A stretch of DNA of 64,000 nucleotides from Bettongia penicillata ogilbyi (GCA_023548195.1 JAJHZJ010000577.1:1418574-1482573); one strand, 5' to 3'. Shown: positions 11,570 through 22,509, counted from the stretch's first letter. The notes: a model not told the origin generated them from the letters alone. Made by a program: numbers and translations.

Positions 11570-11695
11570 AAACTCATTAGATTATATTGTAAGCTCCTTG
11601 AGGACAGGGACCATCTTTCGCCTCTTTTTGTATTCCCAGAGCTTAGCACAGTTGCCGGGCACATGCTTAACAAATGTTTATTAGCTGATAATGTT
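11570..11695 (+). repeat. L2 LINE 3' end
   Basis: 'attgtaagctccttgaggacagggacc' through 'agcttagcacagttgccgggcacatgcttaacaaatgtttatt', a well kept L2 terminus. Confidence 0.8.
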
Positions 11696-12049
11696 TCACT
11701 TAAGACTTCTCTCCATCTTTTTTACTATAGTTTACTGTAGTTTTATGTAAACTTTGCATTGATTATTCTACACATTTTCATCACTTTACACTTAAAAATA
11801 ATATATATGTATATCTTTGTATCACTCACACACACACACACATATATTTCATTTTTACAATGACCAGTATATCCAAAAGCTAAGGTGCAAAATCTATACA
11901 CATATTTTCCTATGTCAACAATATACAATTCTGTATTATCTTTTAATAATGAATTTTGATTCCTTAGTGAGGGACCTGTAGTTGAGGGTAGTTTAAATAC
12001 AAACACTATATGATCTGGGCAGAGAGAGTTAAAAAATAAAGAGGAACTG

Positions 12050-12317
12050 ACCTCACTGATTCCTCACTTTATACTTATACAGCATTCTACATGCATTATC
12101 TCATTTGAGCCCCCAGGTCACCCTCTGGGTCATGTAATAAGTTATTATTTTATTCCCATTTTACCACAGTTATTATTTTCTCTCCATTTTGCAAATAAGC
12201 AAATTAACATCCATAGAGATCATTCACTTGCCAAAGGTCATAGTATCCTAGTGACAGAGATGACCTAGAGTCTTCCAGCTCTAAGTCCTATGTTATTTCT
12301 TTCCTTCTTTTCTTTTC

Positions 12318-12318
<1 letters not shown>
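12050..12318 (+). repeat. MIR SINE
   Basis: 'attctacatgcattatctcatttgagccccc', 'ttattcccattttacc', 'acttgccaaaggtcatagtatcc' and a 3' flank 'cagctctaagtcctatg' follow the MIR order. Confidence 0.7.
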
Positions 12319-12351
<33 letters not shown>

Positions 12352-12474
12352 ATGTGTGACATTTGGGGTTAAGTGACTTGCCCAGGGTCACACAGCTAAT
12401 AAGTGTCAAGTCTCTGAGGATGAATTTGAACTCAGGTCCTCCTGACTCCAGAACTGGTGCTCTATCCAAGCCCT
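12319..12474 (-). repeat. tRNA-derived marsupial SINE with (TG)n
   Basis: A (TG)n run at about 12320-12351 is followed by 'ggggttaagtgacttgcccagggtcacacagctaataagtgtcaag ... aactcaggtcctcctgactcc ... gtgctctatcca', the reverse complement of a tRNA-type SINE head. Similar words (cctatgttatttctttcc and ccctatattctttcc) flank it and may be its target-site duplication. Confidence 0.75.
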
Positions 12475-13665
12475 ATATTCTTTCCCAACATACCTTGTTA
12501 CTTAAAAGAAAAAGTACAGAAAAGACCTAAGTTTCAGGTTTAAAAAAAGAGAGGATGAATGAAACCCTCACTGATATCTAGACATGACTCTTACTTGAAA
12601 ACTTCATTTATGCAAGAATGATATTTCCTTCCCCTAAGATACATCATCACATTCTATGGAATATACATTGTCAAAAATGTGAATTCTTTATGTCTCCTAT
12701 AATACCTTTTAACTTCTTATTTCTGTTTACCAATCCTGTCCTTGTTTAACAACTCACTGACTACTTTTCCTTTGTGAAACTCCATTGGGCTTTTATTTAA
12801 TTAAGACAAATAAAAATTATGATTCAAAACAAATTTTATTCTCAGTATGGCATTTGTTCATTATTTCTGAAAGCAATCAAGTCAGGCATGATTTAAACCT
12901 ACCCAATTCAGTGTTTCTGTTAAAGAGAGGCTGTATCTATAGACAACTGCTATTCTAACTATTTTTATTATACTGGTCAATTATTTTATTCAAACTGTCC
13001 AATTCAAGTTAAACACCTGGCTTGATCGATCATTCTTACTGAATTGTTTGGGGACTATATCTACCGGTATATCAGATGTATACATTTCTTTGTATATATC
13101 ATAGAATTTAGACTTGAACCTTAGTGATCATCTAAAGTTTAGCACTCAGAATTTCAGGTGCCAAAACTGCTATGCATCCTTGAAATTTTATCATAACATT
13201 GTATTTTTAGTGAAATCTTATTTGTAACAATAAAAGTAATTTTTTTATTTGATTCTCACCATAACTTGAAGAGAAGTACACAGCACTGGACCACGAAACA
13301 ACTTGCAGCAAGGAGCTGTAGCCAGTGGCCCCCACTGGGGAGGGACTACCCCTGAATCTTCTCTACTCCAATTCAGATGGGAAGAGATAAGGAATGATTG
13401 GAGCACAGGTTAGTTAGAAATGGAAGGTCAGGCTAATAGCTACTAAAACTTCCACTTGCCTGGTCACAATTTGCTCAATACGACTTTGACCCTTTACAAA
13501 ATAGTCGATAAGTGCTTTAGTAGACTGCTGGTGACATGGATTGGTTCTTGACTTGAGGTGGGGAACCAAGAGTCTTTGATAACATGGTGCCTTTGCATCC
13601 TCTCATTTCTGTTTAATTGAAAGGTAAAAGACTCATCTAGTACCTCATCTGGGGGATGTAGCTCC
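12475..13665. other. Unique AT-rich non-coding DNA
   Basis: No repeat or gene recognised. The part from about 12780 to 13090 is free of repeats and rich in TAAT/ATTA words, so it could be conserved non-coding sequence. Confidence 0.35.
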
Positions 13666-13669
13666 CAGA

Positions 13670-14190
13670 TCTAAAGGAAATTTGTTGAGTGCTTGTCTAG
13701 TCCAATATTTCAAATAGAGAAGACATCTCTAGCATGACCTTGTTGACATATACTCATCCAAGCTCTTTTCGAATCCCACCAGTGACAGGTGGGTTGAAAG
13801 GCTATACTTACTAGAATGACCTTTCATATATTAAATGAAAATTTACCTCTTTGTAATGTTTATCATTGATAGAAGTTTTAGAGACTTCTGAAGCAGCAAA
13901 GAAAGATCTTACTCCTTTTTCCATCTGCTAGTCCTTCAAATATATGAAGACTATCATCACTTTTCCCCCACCTCAAAGTTCTTTCTAAATTTCATCCTCC
14001 TCAAGATAAATAAATAACTCTAGTTCCTTCAATTGATCCTCAAATGACTCAAGTTCCAGGTCCATCACAATCCTGTTTTCCTTTGGTTGCTTGATAATTA
14101 CTGATAACTACAGTGTTTTTCCATGCATATCACCCCCTGAGTTGGACACAGCCTTGGCAACTGCCACTACAATATTCCTATAAGTGTCTT
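13670..14190 (-). repeat. CR1/L3-type LINE
   Basis: The plus strand shows antisense CR1 features in order: 'gtccttcaaatatatgaagactatcatc', 'tcctcctcaagataaata', 'agttccttcaattgatcctcaaatg', 'gagttggacacagcc'. Minus-strand reading is heavily frameshifted. Confidence 0.65.
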
Positions 14191-14194
14191 TATA

Positions 14195-15080
14195 TTACTG
14201 ACAATATCAAAAACAATATTCAAAAGAAGGCAATTTTTCTTAAGTAATTTTTCTATGTGAGAAAAATATTTTACTAAGCTATTAACTATTTTCAATCTTT
14301 TCATATTTTGAAAGGTGTTTAAGTTATTGTGAGGTTGTATGAGGCAAAGGTGTGAGAAACTGGAACAGCTACAGTCTTAGTGTTTTTCCCAACATTTAGC
14401 CTTACAAACTCAAATAACCAAAACAAAACCATCCTTCAGACTGTGGGAAACTAAAGCTCATGACCTTTTAATATGTACAGCTAAATTTTCTGTATTCAAG
14501 AAGAAATGCCACTTTGGAAAAGTCTTTTTAAAAAATGAAATCAGTATGCACAATGTATGTCTATGGGTTATGTAACATACTGGCAAATCCATAATCTAAT
14601 ATAGTTTAAAAGAAAAAAGAGTACTTTTAAACCTCTGAGGAAAGTTCCACAATCCTAATATATTCTTTAACTCCTATTATATGCATATGTATATATATAT
14701 AGTGACATATAATGTGATTATTATGTTCATAAACATTTATTGAAATGTAGCTCAGAGGGGGCAAGCTAATCAATACTTTTATTTATTGGAGACTCAGAAA
14801 ATTAAGCAGAGTTGTAGATCTAAAATTTTAGCATTGTTTTTCTCTGAATAGCTATTTGAGAATCTCCATTTAATTTTATTAAACATACGTCATTACTAGG
14901 ATTAAGAGAATGGCATTCTTATTTACTATAGGTTTGACATCATTGCTTTATTCTTTCCTTATACAGAAATTAATCTAATGTTTCAAAAATCTTAATCTTA
15001 AAATATATAATTCGAGAGTTGGTAGATTTGCACGTATGATGAGATAAGCAAAGCAAAGCAGCATCAATATTGCTGATTCA
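14195..15080. other. Unique AT-rich non-coding DNA
   Basis: No gene or repeat recognised beyond a short TA run near 14680-14700. Confidence 0.35.
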
Positions 15081-15084
15081 AAAA

Positions 15085-15340
15085 ATTATGAATTCGGAAT
15101 GGAAAGAACACTGGACTTGAAATAGGATCTGGATTTGAATCTAGTCCTATCCACTCACTCTCCATATGACTTTGGGGAAGATATTTGCCTTTTCTCAATC
15201 TCAGTGTCCTTATCAATAAAATGTATAAAATAACTACTTTCCCCCTGTTTTTAAAGGGCTGTTGCGAGGGTCAAGTTATAGGGGCAATTCTACTGTAAAC
15301 TCAAAAGTACTGTGTTTGTTATTATTATTTTAGTATTTGA
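15085..15340 (+). repeat. MIR/THER1-like SINE
   Basis: 'ggaatggaaagaacactggacttgaaataggatctggatttgaatcc', 'gactttggggaagata', 'ctcagtgtccttatc', then 'ggctgttgcgagggtcaag' and 'tgttattattattttagt'. Confidence 0.65.
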
Positions 15341-15429
15341 AGAAATATTATTTCACTTCATTAATTTGTGAGTTAATATATAATAGGAAGAATAATTTGT
15401 TAATTATAAATTGTATTTATGATTGCAGT

Positions 15430-15610
15430 TTGAATGTTCAGACACTAACCTTTATCAAGATTTTCTGTTGGACCTCTGAGTAGATGTGATGATTACCCTT
15501 AATCATGTGACTCAGTTAAATCATCAAAAGAACCAATTTGTGTGTCCATTCTTTTGCATAATGCAAATAGAAACCTAATCTATTCATCTTCAGTGGAATG
15601 TGTGCATATA
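15430..15610. promoter_or_regulatory. Candidate regulatory element with inverted homeodomain and octamer sites
   Basis: A repeat-free stretch about 3 kb from the CpG island. Visible directly: an inverted repeat ATGATTA-ccct-TAATCAT (15489-15506), an AP-1-type TGACTCA (15508-15514), and TTTGCAT-A-ATGCAAA (15553-15567), whose right arm belongs to the POU octamer ATGCAAAT (15561-15568). Such sites occur by chance in AT-rich DNA; the clustering of two inverted pairs and an AP-1 site within 80 bp is what suggests an enhancer. Function is inference only. Confidence 0.35.
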
Positions 15611-15794
15611 CCACGTATAGCAGGCAAGTAAATGTTTTCCCTTGAAACATTTTCTAGAACATTAAATAAATAAGCCTTGCCTTGTAGAGATGGAAATTAG
15701 TCACGTAAAGGGCATCCATCTAAAAGTCCATGCTTACACACAATATGGGAAATGACTAGATCAGAACAGAACCCAAGCAAATAGGAGATTGACT

Positions 15795-15850
15795 ACATTA
15801 TCTTTCATGACCAGTGCCTAGCACGGTGCTTAAATGTTTGTAAGTTGGTC
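15795..15850 (+). repeat. L2 3' terminal fragment
   Basis: 'accagtgcctagcacggtgcttaaatgtttg' is the last part of an L2 3' end. Confidence 0.5.
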
Positions 15851-17020
15851 TGAATATAGAGTTGACTGTATTATATAGTAGTTAAGTAATTTAAAAGAAT
15901 TGAATATAAATTAAAATATCCCTTGTCAGTTTACTGAAGATTGACTTCTGTGACATTTTCCTCTCTAACCCCCAATTTAATCTAAGCAGAGGACTATATT
16001 AATTTTTTCATCACCTATTTAAATTTGTAGCAGAATATGTGCTTTACTGGTTTTTGGAGGGGAGAAATCTTGTGATGTGCTTTGAAATGTGAAAGTGTAA
16101 AGTTTAAGTAACCTTTTACTACAGTGCTAAGAATGTTTTTCAAGGCACTGCATCTGTGATTTTTATAACCAAATTTTTGTCTTTATACTACTTAACACCT
16201 TTGAGAGTGAGGCCCTGCAACTTCTGAAGTTTTTGAGGCACATGCCATATATGTTATTATCTTTTTTCTTTTTTGTCATGAGGCATTTTAGGACCAGATG
16301 TGTCTATGTATAACAAACAAACAAACTCCTAATTATAGAGCAAATAAATAGGCACCTCAGCTGTCTTCATTACCTAAGCTAGAGGTGCAGGAATATTAAC
16401 ATCTAGGGACCTTCAAGCTCCAATTTATGATGGAACACAACAGAACACTTTAAAAAGCTTACTTTGACAGTTTTAGACAGAGGTCTAAAATTATATTTTT
16501 CCATAAGAATATAAAAGTGAAAAGGCAATGTGAGCTGGTTTTCTTTGATGTTCCTTTAATTTTAAAGGTCATTATTTTATCTGGAAAATATTACTTTCTT
16601 ACTTAAATCCTAAAGATGTAGACATTGGAGAAGCTAGCTTCACTCTCAAACACTGCTTTTAATCATGGCTGGAAAATGACATTTTAGCACCATTTCCAAG
16701 CTGGGTTTTCATCCCACTCCAATTTTTGAAGATTCCTGGGAGAAGTAGTAGAGATGGGGTTAAGGGAGGAATGTATACATTACTCCCAAGTTGTTGAAAC
16801 CGAGAAAAACTAAATATATAAATAATAAGATAGTAGAGATAATACAGAATCAGCAGTGCAACGGAACAATACATAAATAATAGGGCAGACTCTGCTTGCT
16901 AGAGTGTCCTTTTGGCTCTACCTGATTGCCAAACAAATGTATTCAGGGAATTTGCAGATCTATAAACTATCAATATATTTGACTATATTACTTTTTTTTC
17001 CTAACAAGTTTTTTTTTTCT
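15850..17020. other. Unique AT-rich non-coding DNA
   Basis: No gene or repeat recognised. Short homopolymer T tracts occur near 16990-17020, just before the candidate exon. Confidence 0.35.
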
Positions 17021-17026
17021 TTCTAG

Positions 17027-17237
17027 AGGAACATTTCAAAAGGGTGGCAATTGACTTGCTAACAAGAATATTTATTGAGACCAAATCAAATGCTTGAGCC
17101 TTTCAGAACTTCAAGTACACCTTATTTAGAAGCGAAGATTCATTTTCAGCCCTTGATCTACTCTACTGAATCAGAGAGGAAGGGGAGGGTCTTGTTGGTC
17201 TCTCTTCTAAAAACTTGCACGATTTTTTCCCCCCAAG
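17027..17237 (+). other. Candidate non-coding exon
   Basis: A 211-bp interval bounded by unusually good splice signals. Upstream is a branch-point-like CTAAC (17001-17005), a T-rich tract and TTTCTAG ending at 17026. Downstream is CAAG followed by GTGAGT at 17238. No frame is open all the way through from an ATG, so it would be non-coding or untranslated. It lies about 800 bp before the CpG island on the plus strand. No transcript evidence can be seen from sequence alone. Confidence 0.3.
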
Positions 17238-18027
17238 GTGAGTATTTGCTTCAAATCTATGAGCCTTTTTCTTTTTTCTTCCTTTTTTTTTCAATTACTA
17301 GATGGATTTCCCTTTACAACTGATAAAGCATTTGTTTCCCAGTCCCCTGGGCTCACCTTTATGGTCTGTTTAGCAGTGCAGTTATCTTGTGCATACCAAT
17401 GTGGGTGCAAAGCTAACGAAGTCACTTACTTTCAAACCTCCCCCCAAACCTCATCTTCAGTCTCTATGAAAGATTAGTGAAGGTAAATATACCTCCCCCA
17501 AAAAACTCCCAAACCAAACGAAAACATGCTTCCAAGCAAACAGCCCTGGACCAAACACGCAAACCATAGAGCCCTGTGCCGCCAATATCTATTCGAAATG
17601 TCCCATCTTAAGACAGAATGGGGAGAAGAAATTCTCTTAGGTCAAAATAAGAAGAAATACAGACAGCACTCAGGCTATTTCCCTTCTCTAGACCCCCTCC
17701 TTTACTACTCTCAGGAATTTAAAAAAAAAAAAGATGGGAGCAGGTTAACCTTCCTCTAAGTGGGAAAACCCAGAACTGGATCTTTCCCTCACAAACCTAC
17801 CCAACCCACTGCCAGTCAAAACAATCTGATACTGCAACCCGGGTGGGAGGGTGGGGGGTCCTTTCCGATCATAGAGCCTGGCTGACAAATATTTGCCCAG
17901 GAAGTTGTGGCTTTTCCACTCGTGGCACCTCAGTCCTTACCCCTCTACACATTACCTTCATTTCTTTCTCGCCCCCCTTCACCCACTTCTGCTTCTGCTC
18001 CCGGGGCTGTGTAAACAAGAAGTGGAG

Positions 18028-18036
18028 ACTCACCCG
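18028..18036 (-). other. Potential minus-strand splice donor
   Basis: Read on the minus strand the sequence is CCGG followed by GTGAGT, an excellent donor, with the last exon base at 18034. It lies 322 nt after the stop of the 42-codon frame, so if used the stop codon would be followed by an exon junction in the 3'UTR. Confidence 0.3.
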
Positions 18037-18355
18037 GGTCACCCTGCCGTCTGAAGGTCAATTCCAGGTCGCCGGTGCTTAGATGTAGTTCTCGCCTGCT
18101 GGGTCTCGATGAGGTTTTCGGATGCCAGGGGCTGATGGCTTCTCTTTTCCTTCCCCCACCCCCATGCCCACCTTCTCTTCTTCTTTCCTCGTCTCCACCA
18201 CCGTCCGTCCCCTCCACCTCTCTCACTCTTTCTTTTTTAGAAAATCCCAGCTCTTTCCTCCTGGGTCTGGCTTTCTTTTGATCAAGCCCCCTCCCCCCCT
18301 TGAGAGACTCCACTGTCAAGCAGTCTCCAGCTCCAAGGCTGCCCCGCAGCCCGAC

Positions 18356-18484
18356 TCAGATGCCGTGGTCGCAATCCACATCGCGGCAGATGTACCAAAG
18401 GATAACATAGAGGATCAGGAGGATGGCAAAGATGAACAAAGCCACCAGAATCGCCTTGGTCACCGGAGAGATAAGGGACTGCAT
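18356..18484 (-). CDS. Candidate 42-aa single-pass membrane microprotein
   Basis: The minus strand from the ATG at 18484-18482 to the TGA at 18358-18356 encodes 42 residues. The first ten are MQSLISPVTK. Residues 11-32 are an unbroken hydrophobic segment (AILVALFIF, AILLILYVILWYI) of the right length to cross a membrane. The tail is CRDVDCDHGI, acidic with two Cys, one just at the membrane edge. Support for coding: the frame lies in a CpG island, the base at -3 is G, and none of the 42 codons ends in A while 32 end in G or C. The reverse strand shows no comparable frame. The size and layout resemble small regulatory membrane peptides such as the sarcolipin/regulin group, but I see no family motif and do not recognise an orthologue. 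The tail could be palmitoylated at Cys33; this is inference. Neighbours: a G-rich run 60-100 bp upstream, a strong donor 322 nt downstream. Alternative: a chance frame in a non-coding RNA. Confidence 0.6.
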   Translation of the reverse strand: MQSLISPVTKAILVALFIFAILLILYVILWYICRDVDCDHGI

Positions 18485-18523
18485 GTCACCCGGGACCGCC
18501 GCAGCCGGAGGACAAGGTTACTT

Positions 18524-18582
18524 AGCGATGCTTAACAGAGGTTGGGGCGGGGGAGAGGGAGGGAGGGAGGGGGCGGGTGGCG
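18524..18582 (-). other. Potential splice acceptor upstream of the microprotein start
   Basis: On the minus strand a C/T-rich tract of about 40 nt (the complement of the G-rich run) leads to CTCTGTTAAG, giving a possible exon start at 18530, 46 nt before the ATG. AAG acceptors are weaker than CAG or TAG, so this is tentative. Confidence 0.2.
18544..18577 (+). promoter_or_regulatory. G-quadruplex-type run with GC boxes
   Basis: Seven runs of three to five G (GGGG C GGGGG AGA GGG A GGG A GGG A GGGGG C GGG) within 34 bp meet the usual G4 spacing rule several times over. It sits 60-93 bp upstream of the microprotein start, on the template strand of that gene, and includes two Sp1-type GC boxes. 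Confidence 0.6.
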
Positions 18583-18765
18583 ATCTCGGGGCACCGTTGG
18601 ATACTGACGGTCCCTGGCAGCCGCCGCCGCCGCCGCACGGCCAACACCAACACCCGAGCGCCAACACCAGAGGCGCCACCGTGACCTGCTGCACCGCTAC
18701 CGGGAGGCAGCGAGACCCCCCGACTGTAACCTGTGGTGCATCTGCAGTGGTTCGTGCCAAGTTGA

Positions 18766-18776
18766 CCAAAATATAG
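18766..18776 (-). promoter_or_regulatory. TATA/CArG-like box
   Basis: The minus strand reads CTATATTTTGG in otherwise GC-rich DNA. It could act as a TATA element for a start near 18735-18745, about 255 nt before the microprotein ATG, or as a degenerate CArG box. A single AT-rich word is weak evidence. Confidence 0.25.
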
Positions 18777-18849
18777 AAAATCGGGCTTCTTCTTGCTGCG
18801 CTCTCTGTCTTCCTCTTAGCCCCGTTTCTCTCTGTGTGTGTAGCGTCTG

Positions 18850-18968
<119 letters not shown>

Positions 18969-19036
18969 GTTGGAGCAGGAGAAGCTCCGGGGCGAAAGCG
19001 GACCCTTTGATCTCGGACTGGAGCTCCACAGCAGCT

Positions 19037-19045
19037 GCTCACCTG
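19037..19045 (-). other. Potential minus-strand splice donor
   Basis: The minus strand reads CAG followed by GTGAGC, a good donor, last exon base 19043. It could end a first exon that starts somewhere in 19050-19400. Confidence 0.25.
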
Positions 19046-19433
19046 CTCCAGATGTGGCTCTCCGAAGGCTCCGCCGGGAGGATGCGAGGGAGCTGAGGTG
19101 GGGAGGATAAGGACGAGGAAAAAGAATTTAGGGAGGTCGGTAATCCTGCCATGGGCTCCGGGGCTCCAGCTGGACTCCTCGGCTTTAAGCCCGCGCCGAA
19201 GAAAAGAAAGAAAAGAGGGAGGAGGAGGAGGAAGGAAAGGAGACAGTGGCGGCAATAGCTCCAGCAGCAAACCAAGTACCTTCAAACTTAGGCTGCGCGA
19301 CAGTTCTACTGTGACAGGTGGAAATAGTGAGGCTTCTGCGAAGGTCTCTGATGATAGCCATCAAAGGAGCGGGATGAGGTTGGGAAGGAGGGTGAAGGTG
19401 CGGGGGACCACCAGGACAGGGAACTAGACAGAG

Positions 19434-19443
19434 GCGGTAAGTT
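19434..19443 (+). other. Potential plus-strand splice donor
   Basis: GGCG followed by GTAAGTTG at 19437. A near-consensus donor at the edge of the island, on the strand opposite to the microprotein, as expected if the island also starts a plus-strand transcript. Confidence 0.25.
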
Positions 19444-19601
19444 GTGGGAAAAGCAGCCGCCGCCAGAGCTGGAGGGGTCTACCTTAGTGCTTCCTCCTCT
19501 CCGGCTGTGGGGGAGTGTGTGTGAGGCGTGGGAAGGAGGGAATCCAATGTGTGCTTTCATGTGAGTCTGTCAGGATGCGTGTGTGTAGGGAAAAAGGGGT
19601 T

Positions 19602-19619
19602 GGGGGGAGGGGGGGGGGG

Positions 19620-19694
<75 letters not shown>
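19602..19694. repeat. Poly-G plus (GA)n purine tract
   Basis: An imperfect G run (19598-19621) continues into about 36 GA units. The purine-only strand spans about 95 bp, a second mirror repeat within 700 bp of the first. Confidence 0.95.
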
Positions 19695-19698
<4 letters not shown>

Positions 19699-19960
19699 TC
19701 TGCAGCGCAGGCAATGGGGTTGCTGCAGACAGGGAGACAGGTTGATTAGTATTCCGCCCAGCAAAGACGTTCCCTTCCTCCTGCATCCCCCACCTTTCTC
19801 TACTTTCTTGGTCTTTGATTCTCCCTTTTCTCTTCCTTTTTCTTTTTTTTCTATCTTCTTCTATCTCCTCTCTCCCCCTTCCCGTCTCTCTCTTTTAGGG
19901 TCTGCACCGCCTTTCTGTTTCTTTTTTCTTTTCCCCCAACCCCCCATCCCATCCCCCCAA

Positions 19961-19964
<4 letters not shown>

Positions 19965-20013
<49 letters not shown>
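19965..20013. repeat. (AC)n microsatellite
   Basis: About 24 uninterrupted AC units just outside the island, preceded by a pyrimidine-rich stretch at 19780-19960. Confidence 0.95.
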
Positions 20014-20015
<2 letters not shown>

Positions 20016-20940
20016 TGCAGCAGGGAAACCTCCGCAGTCCGGGTGTTGGCTATGTCTATAATTATAGTGTACAGTAGTGAGTAGTGTTGTTTTTATCGAC
20101 ATTACCCCGTTCCTCTTTTTTCATTGGAGAACAAGATGATGTGATTGACAATAAATGGAAGGAGGTATAAGGATTGCCCCTATCTGGATACTAAAAGGGG
20201 GGAAGGGAGTGCTTGTAATTGGCAGAGGGTCAAGCTCCAGATGTGTGATTTCCGGAATAAGCATAGGAAGATGGAATGCTTCAGCAGGTACATACATGAA
20301 CAGCATGGGGAAAAAAAATCAAAATTAGACTATGAGAGACTTGCCCCTATGAAGAACCTATTTTATTTTTATGTGTCCCTTACTCTGGTATCTTTCCCAA
20401 GGTTTATAGAATGGAGGTAGGGTAGAGCCAGAAATGAGCTTGATGTAGCAGTCAGCTGAGAAACATAAGCTTCTTCCTCAGTACATACACTTACTTAGGA
20501 AAGCCAAGGCCCATCTGGCTTTCTGTCCCTCTGAGTCCTGGGAATCTTGGAGCAGAGAGCTGGACACCATCCTGCATATCAGTGTCTAAGAAAGAGTGAT
20601 CATTGTCTGACTGGAGTGTTATCATGATGAGCAGAATAGACATTTGACCGGGGGTGGGGGGGGGTGGAAGGGTTTGAACTGAGGAAGTAGGAAAAAGAAG
20701 AGTGTGATGTGGTGGCATTCAAGGAATAAAGAAGAAAAATCTTTATAAAAGTTTTTTAATCTTTACATAGCAAATTAGGATGATATTGAAATATTTGCCT
20801 CTAGCTGGGTCATGGACTTCAAGCTTATGCCAATTATAATTAGAATGCTTATTTGCACCACATTGAGGACAATTACAATAGCAAGGCTAAAGAGAATACA
20901 AACCCAAGACATCCTAAGGATAAAAATTAATCTCACACAA
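20014..20940. other. Unique non-coding DNA
   Basis: No repeat family or gene recognised. Open frames at 20145-20420 (+) and 20491-20718 (-) have no supporting signals. Confidence 0.35.
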
Positions 20941-20941
20941 C

Positions 20942-21118
20942 TTCAGCCCCATCTTGGGATCAGAAAACTTTGACTCAAGACTCAGATCTGCTATTCACAA
21001 CCTGTGTTGACCTTGGACAAATCACCTAACCTGTCTAGTCTTCTATAAATGATGGAAGTGTGGGGCTAGTTGATCACTAAGGTCCCCTCCAGACCTGAAT
21101 ACTTTGACTTTCAGACAC
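20942..21118 (+). repeat. MIR3-like SINE
   Basis: 'ctcaagactcagatctgctattcacaacctgtgttgaccttggacaaatcac' and the end 'ggggctagttgatcactaaggtcccctccagacc'. Confidence 0.7.
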
Positions 21119-21369
21119 ACTCTTGCCTCCTTCAGCACACAAAATCAGTACATATGCAACAATGACATTTCTGTCCATAGCTATAGCCATGTGATTTTCT
21201 TTACAAGGTGAGAAAATGGAGTTCCCTTTCCCTGCTTATAGTAAGAAGACTGTTGTTACATTATTGAGCCCATTTTTTTCATAGGAAAAAATGAAGTGCA
21301 GAGAAGTATATAACTGCCAAAGGCACCATAGAAAGCCCACAAAAAAGGATACACAAGAGGCTGTTTCTA

Positions 21370-21790
21370 AGAATCACAGGATCTCTAGTGAGGTCCCTCC
21401 AAAAAATGACTGATTTCACTTATATTTAGCATAAATAGATAGTTTTCCCTGATCTGAACCCTAAATTTTCTTGGACTATCCCATTCTTTGCTCCTACATC
21501 TGCCATCAGACCAAGTCTACTTTTTCTTTCTCATGACATACTTTCAAGTACTTGGAGATAGTTATCATGACCTCTGAGCTTTTTCTTTTTCAGGGTGAAC
21601 ATCCACAATTTCTTCAATCAATCTTCATACAGACTCAAGATCCTTCACAATTCTGTGTGCTCTCCTCTGGAGATTTTCTAATTTATTGTCTTTCCCAAGC
21701 TGTGTTGTCCAGATTTGAACATGTTATTATGTCCACTGTACGCACATCAGTGGAAATGACTAGATTAGCAAGTTTCCTAAGCAATTAAAG
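21370..21790 (-). repeat. CR1/L3-type LINE
   Basis: Antisense CR1 landmarks on the plus strand: 'cttggagatagttatcatgacctctgagc', 'cagggtgaacatccacaatttcttcaatcaatc', 'ctctcctctggagattttctaatttattgtctttccc', 'ccagatttgaacatg'. Confidence 0.7.
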
Positions 21791-21794
21791 ATAG

Positions 21795-22505
21795 CAGTTC
21801 AGTTTTCAATAAATACAAGAACAAAAATTTCTGGAGGAAGGACTCTATTCAACATGAATTACTGGGAAAACTGAAATGTACTTGGGTGTGCATTAACTTT
21901 TGTTTAGCACCTAACACCATATACAATAAGCAAATGAATATACAATACAAATATTAAAGTTCATGTTATAAGAAAATTAGAAAAGAATCAAAGGAGATAC
22001 CATTCAAATTGAAAAGCTTTCCATACAAGTCTTTGTGGGTTTCTTTGATGAAAGAGAGCATGGATAGACATATGAGACACAGATATAATCAAAACAGTAT
22101 GCTTAGTTTTTTTAAAAAACATTTCCTCTATCCCTTGTTTGATTATGACTTTCCCTCCCCATCCTCTTTAGCCACAGTTATGAAAAATTTCTCCATTGTT
22201 CTCTAATTTTCTTATATTGTGAATTTTAATATTAGGATGTACATCCATGTATTTATTGTTGTCTCTGGCGTCAGATGCTGGTTGAAAGCTAACCATCTGC
22301 CCAATGTAGGTTTTTTTTTTTTATTGAACTATGCACATTTATTTTAAGGGTTTTATTTTTCTTTTCCATTTTTCTGGTAGGGAAGAGCAGGAGGGAGAGA
22401 AAATAAATGTTTAATTCAAAGAGAAAATTCAATTTAATGAAAGTTTTCCTTGAACAAATTCAATGCCCCTGTGATAAGAAGAGAAATGTTTCAGGGAAAA
22501 AAAGG
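21795..22505. other. Non-coding DNA, unassigned
   Basis: AT-rich with a T11 run near 22311-22322. The stretch 22090-22300 could be a decayed LINE 3'UTR, but I cannot assign it. Confidence 0.3.
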
Positions 22506-22509
22506 AAAA

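Noticed and set aside
17945..18319. 124-codon minus-strand frame below the microprotein
   Set aside because: Lys/Arg/Gly-rich, low complexity, starts inside the presumed 3'UTR and crosses the good donor at 18034.
18122..18776. Plus-strand frames of 137 and 117 codons antisense to the microprotein
   Set aside because: No domain, Pro/Ser/Gly-rich, and best explained as the shadow of the minus-strand codon pattern and high GC.
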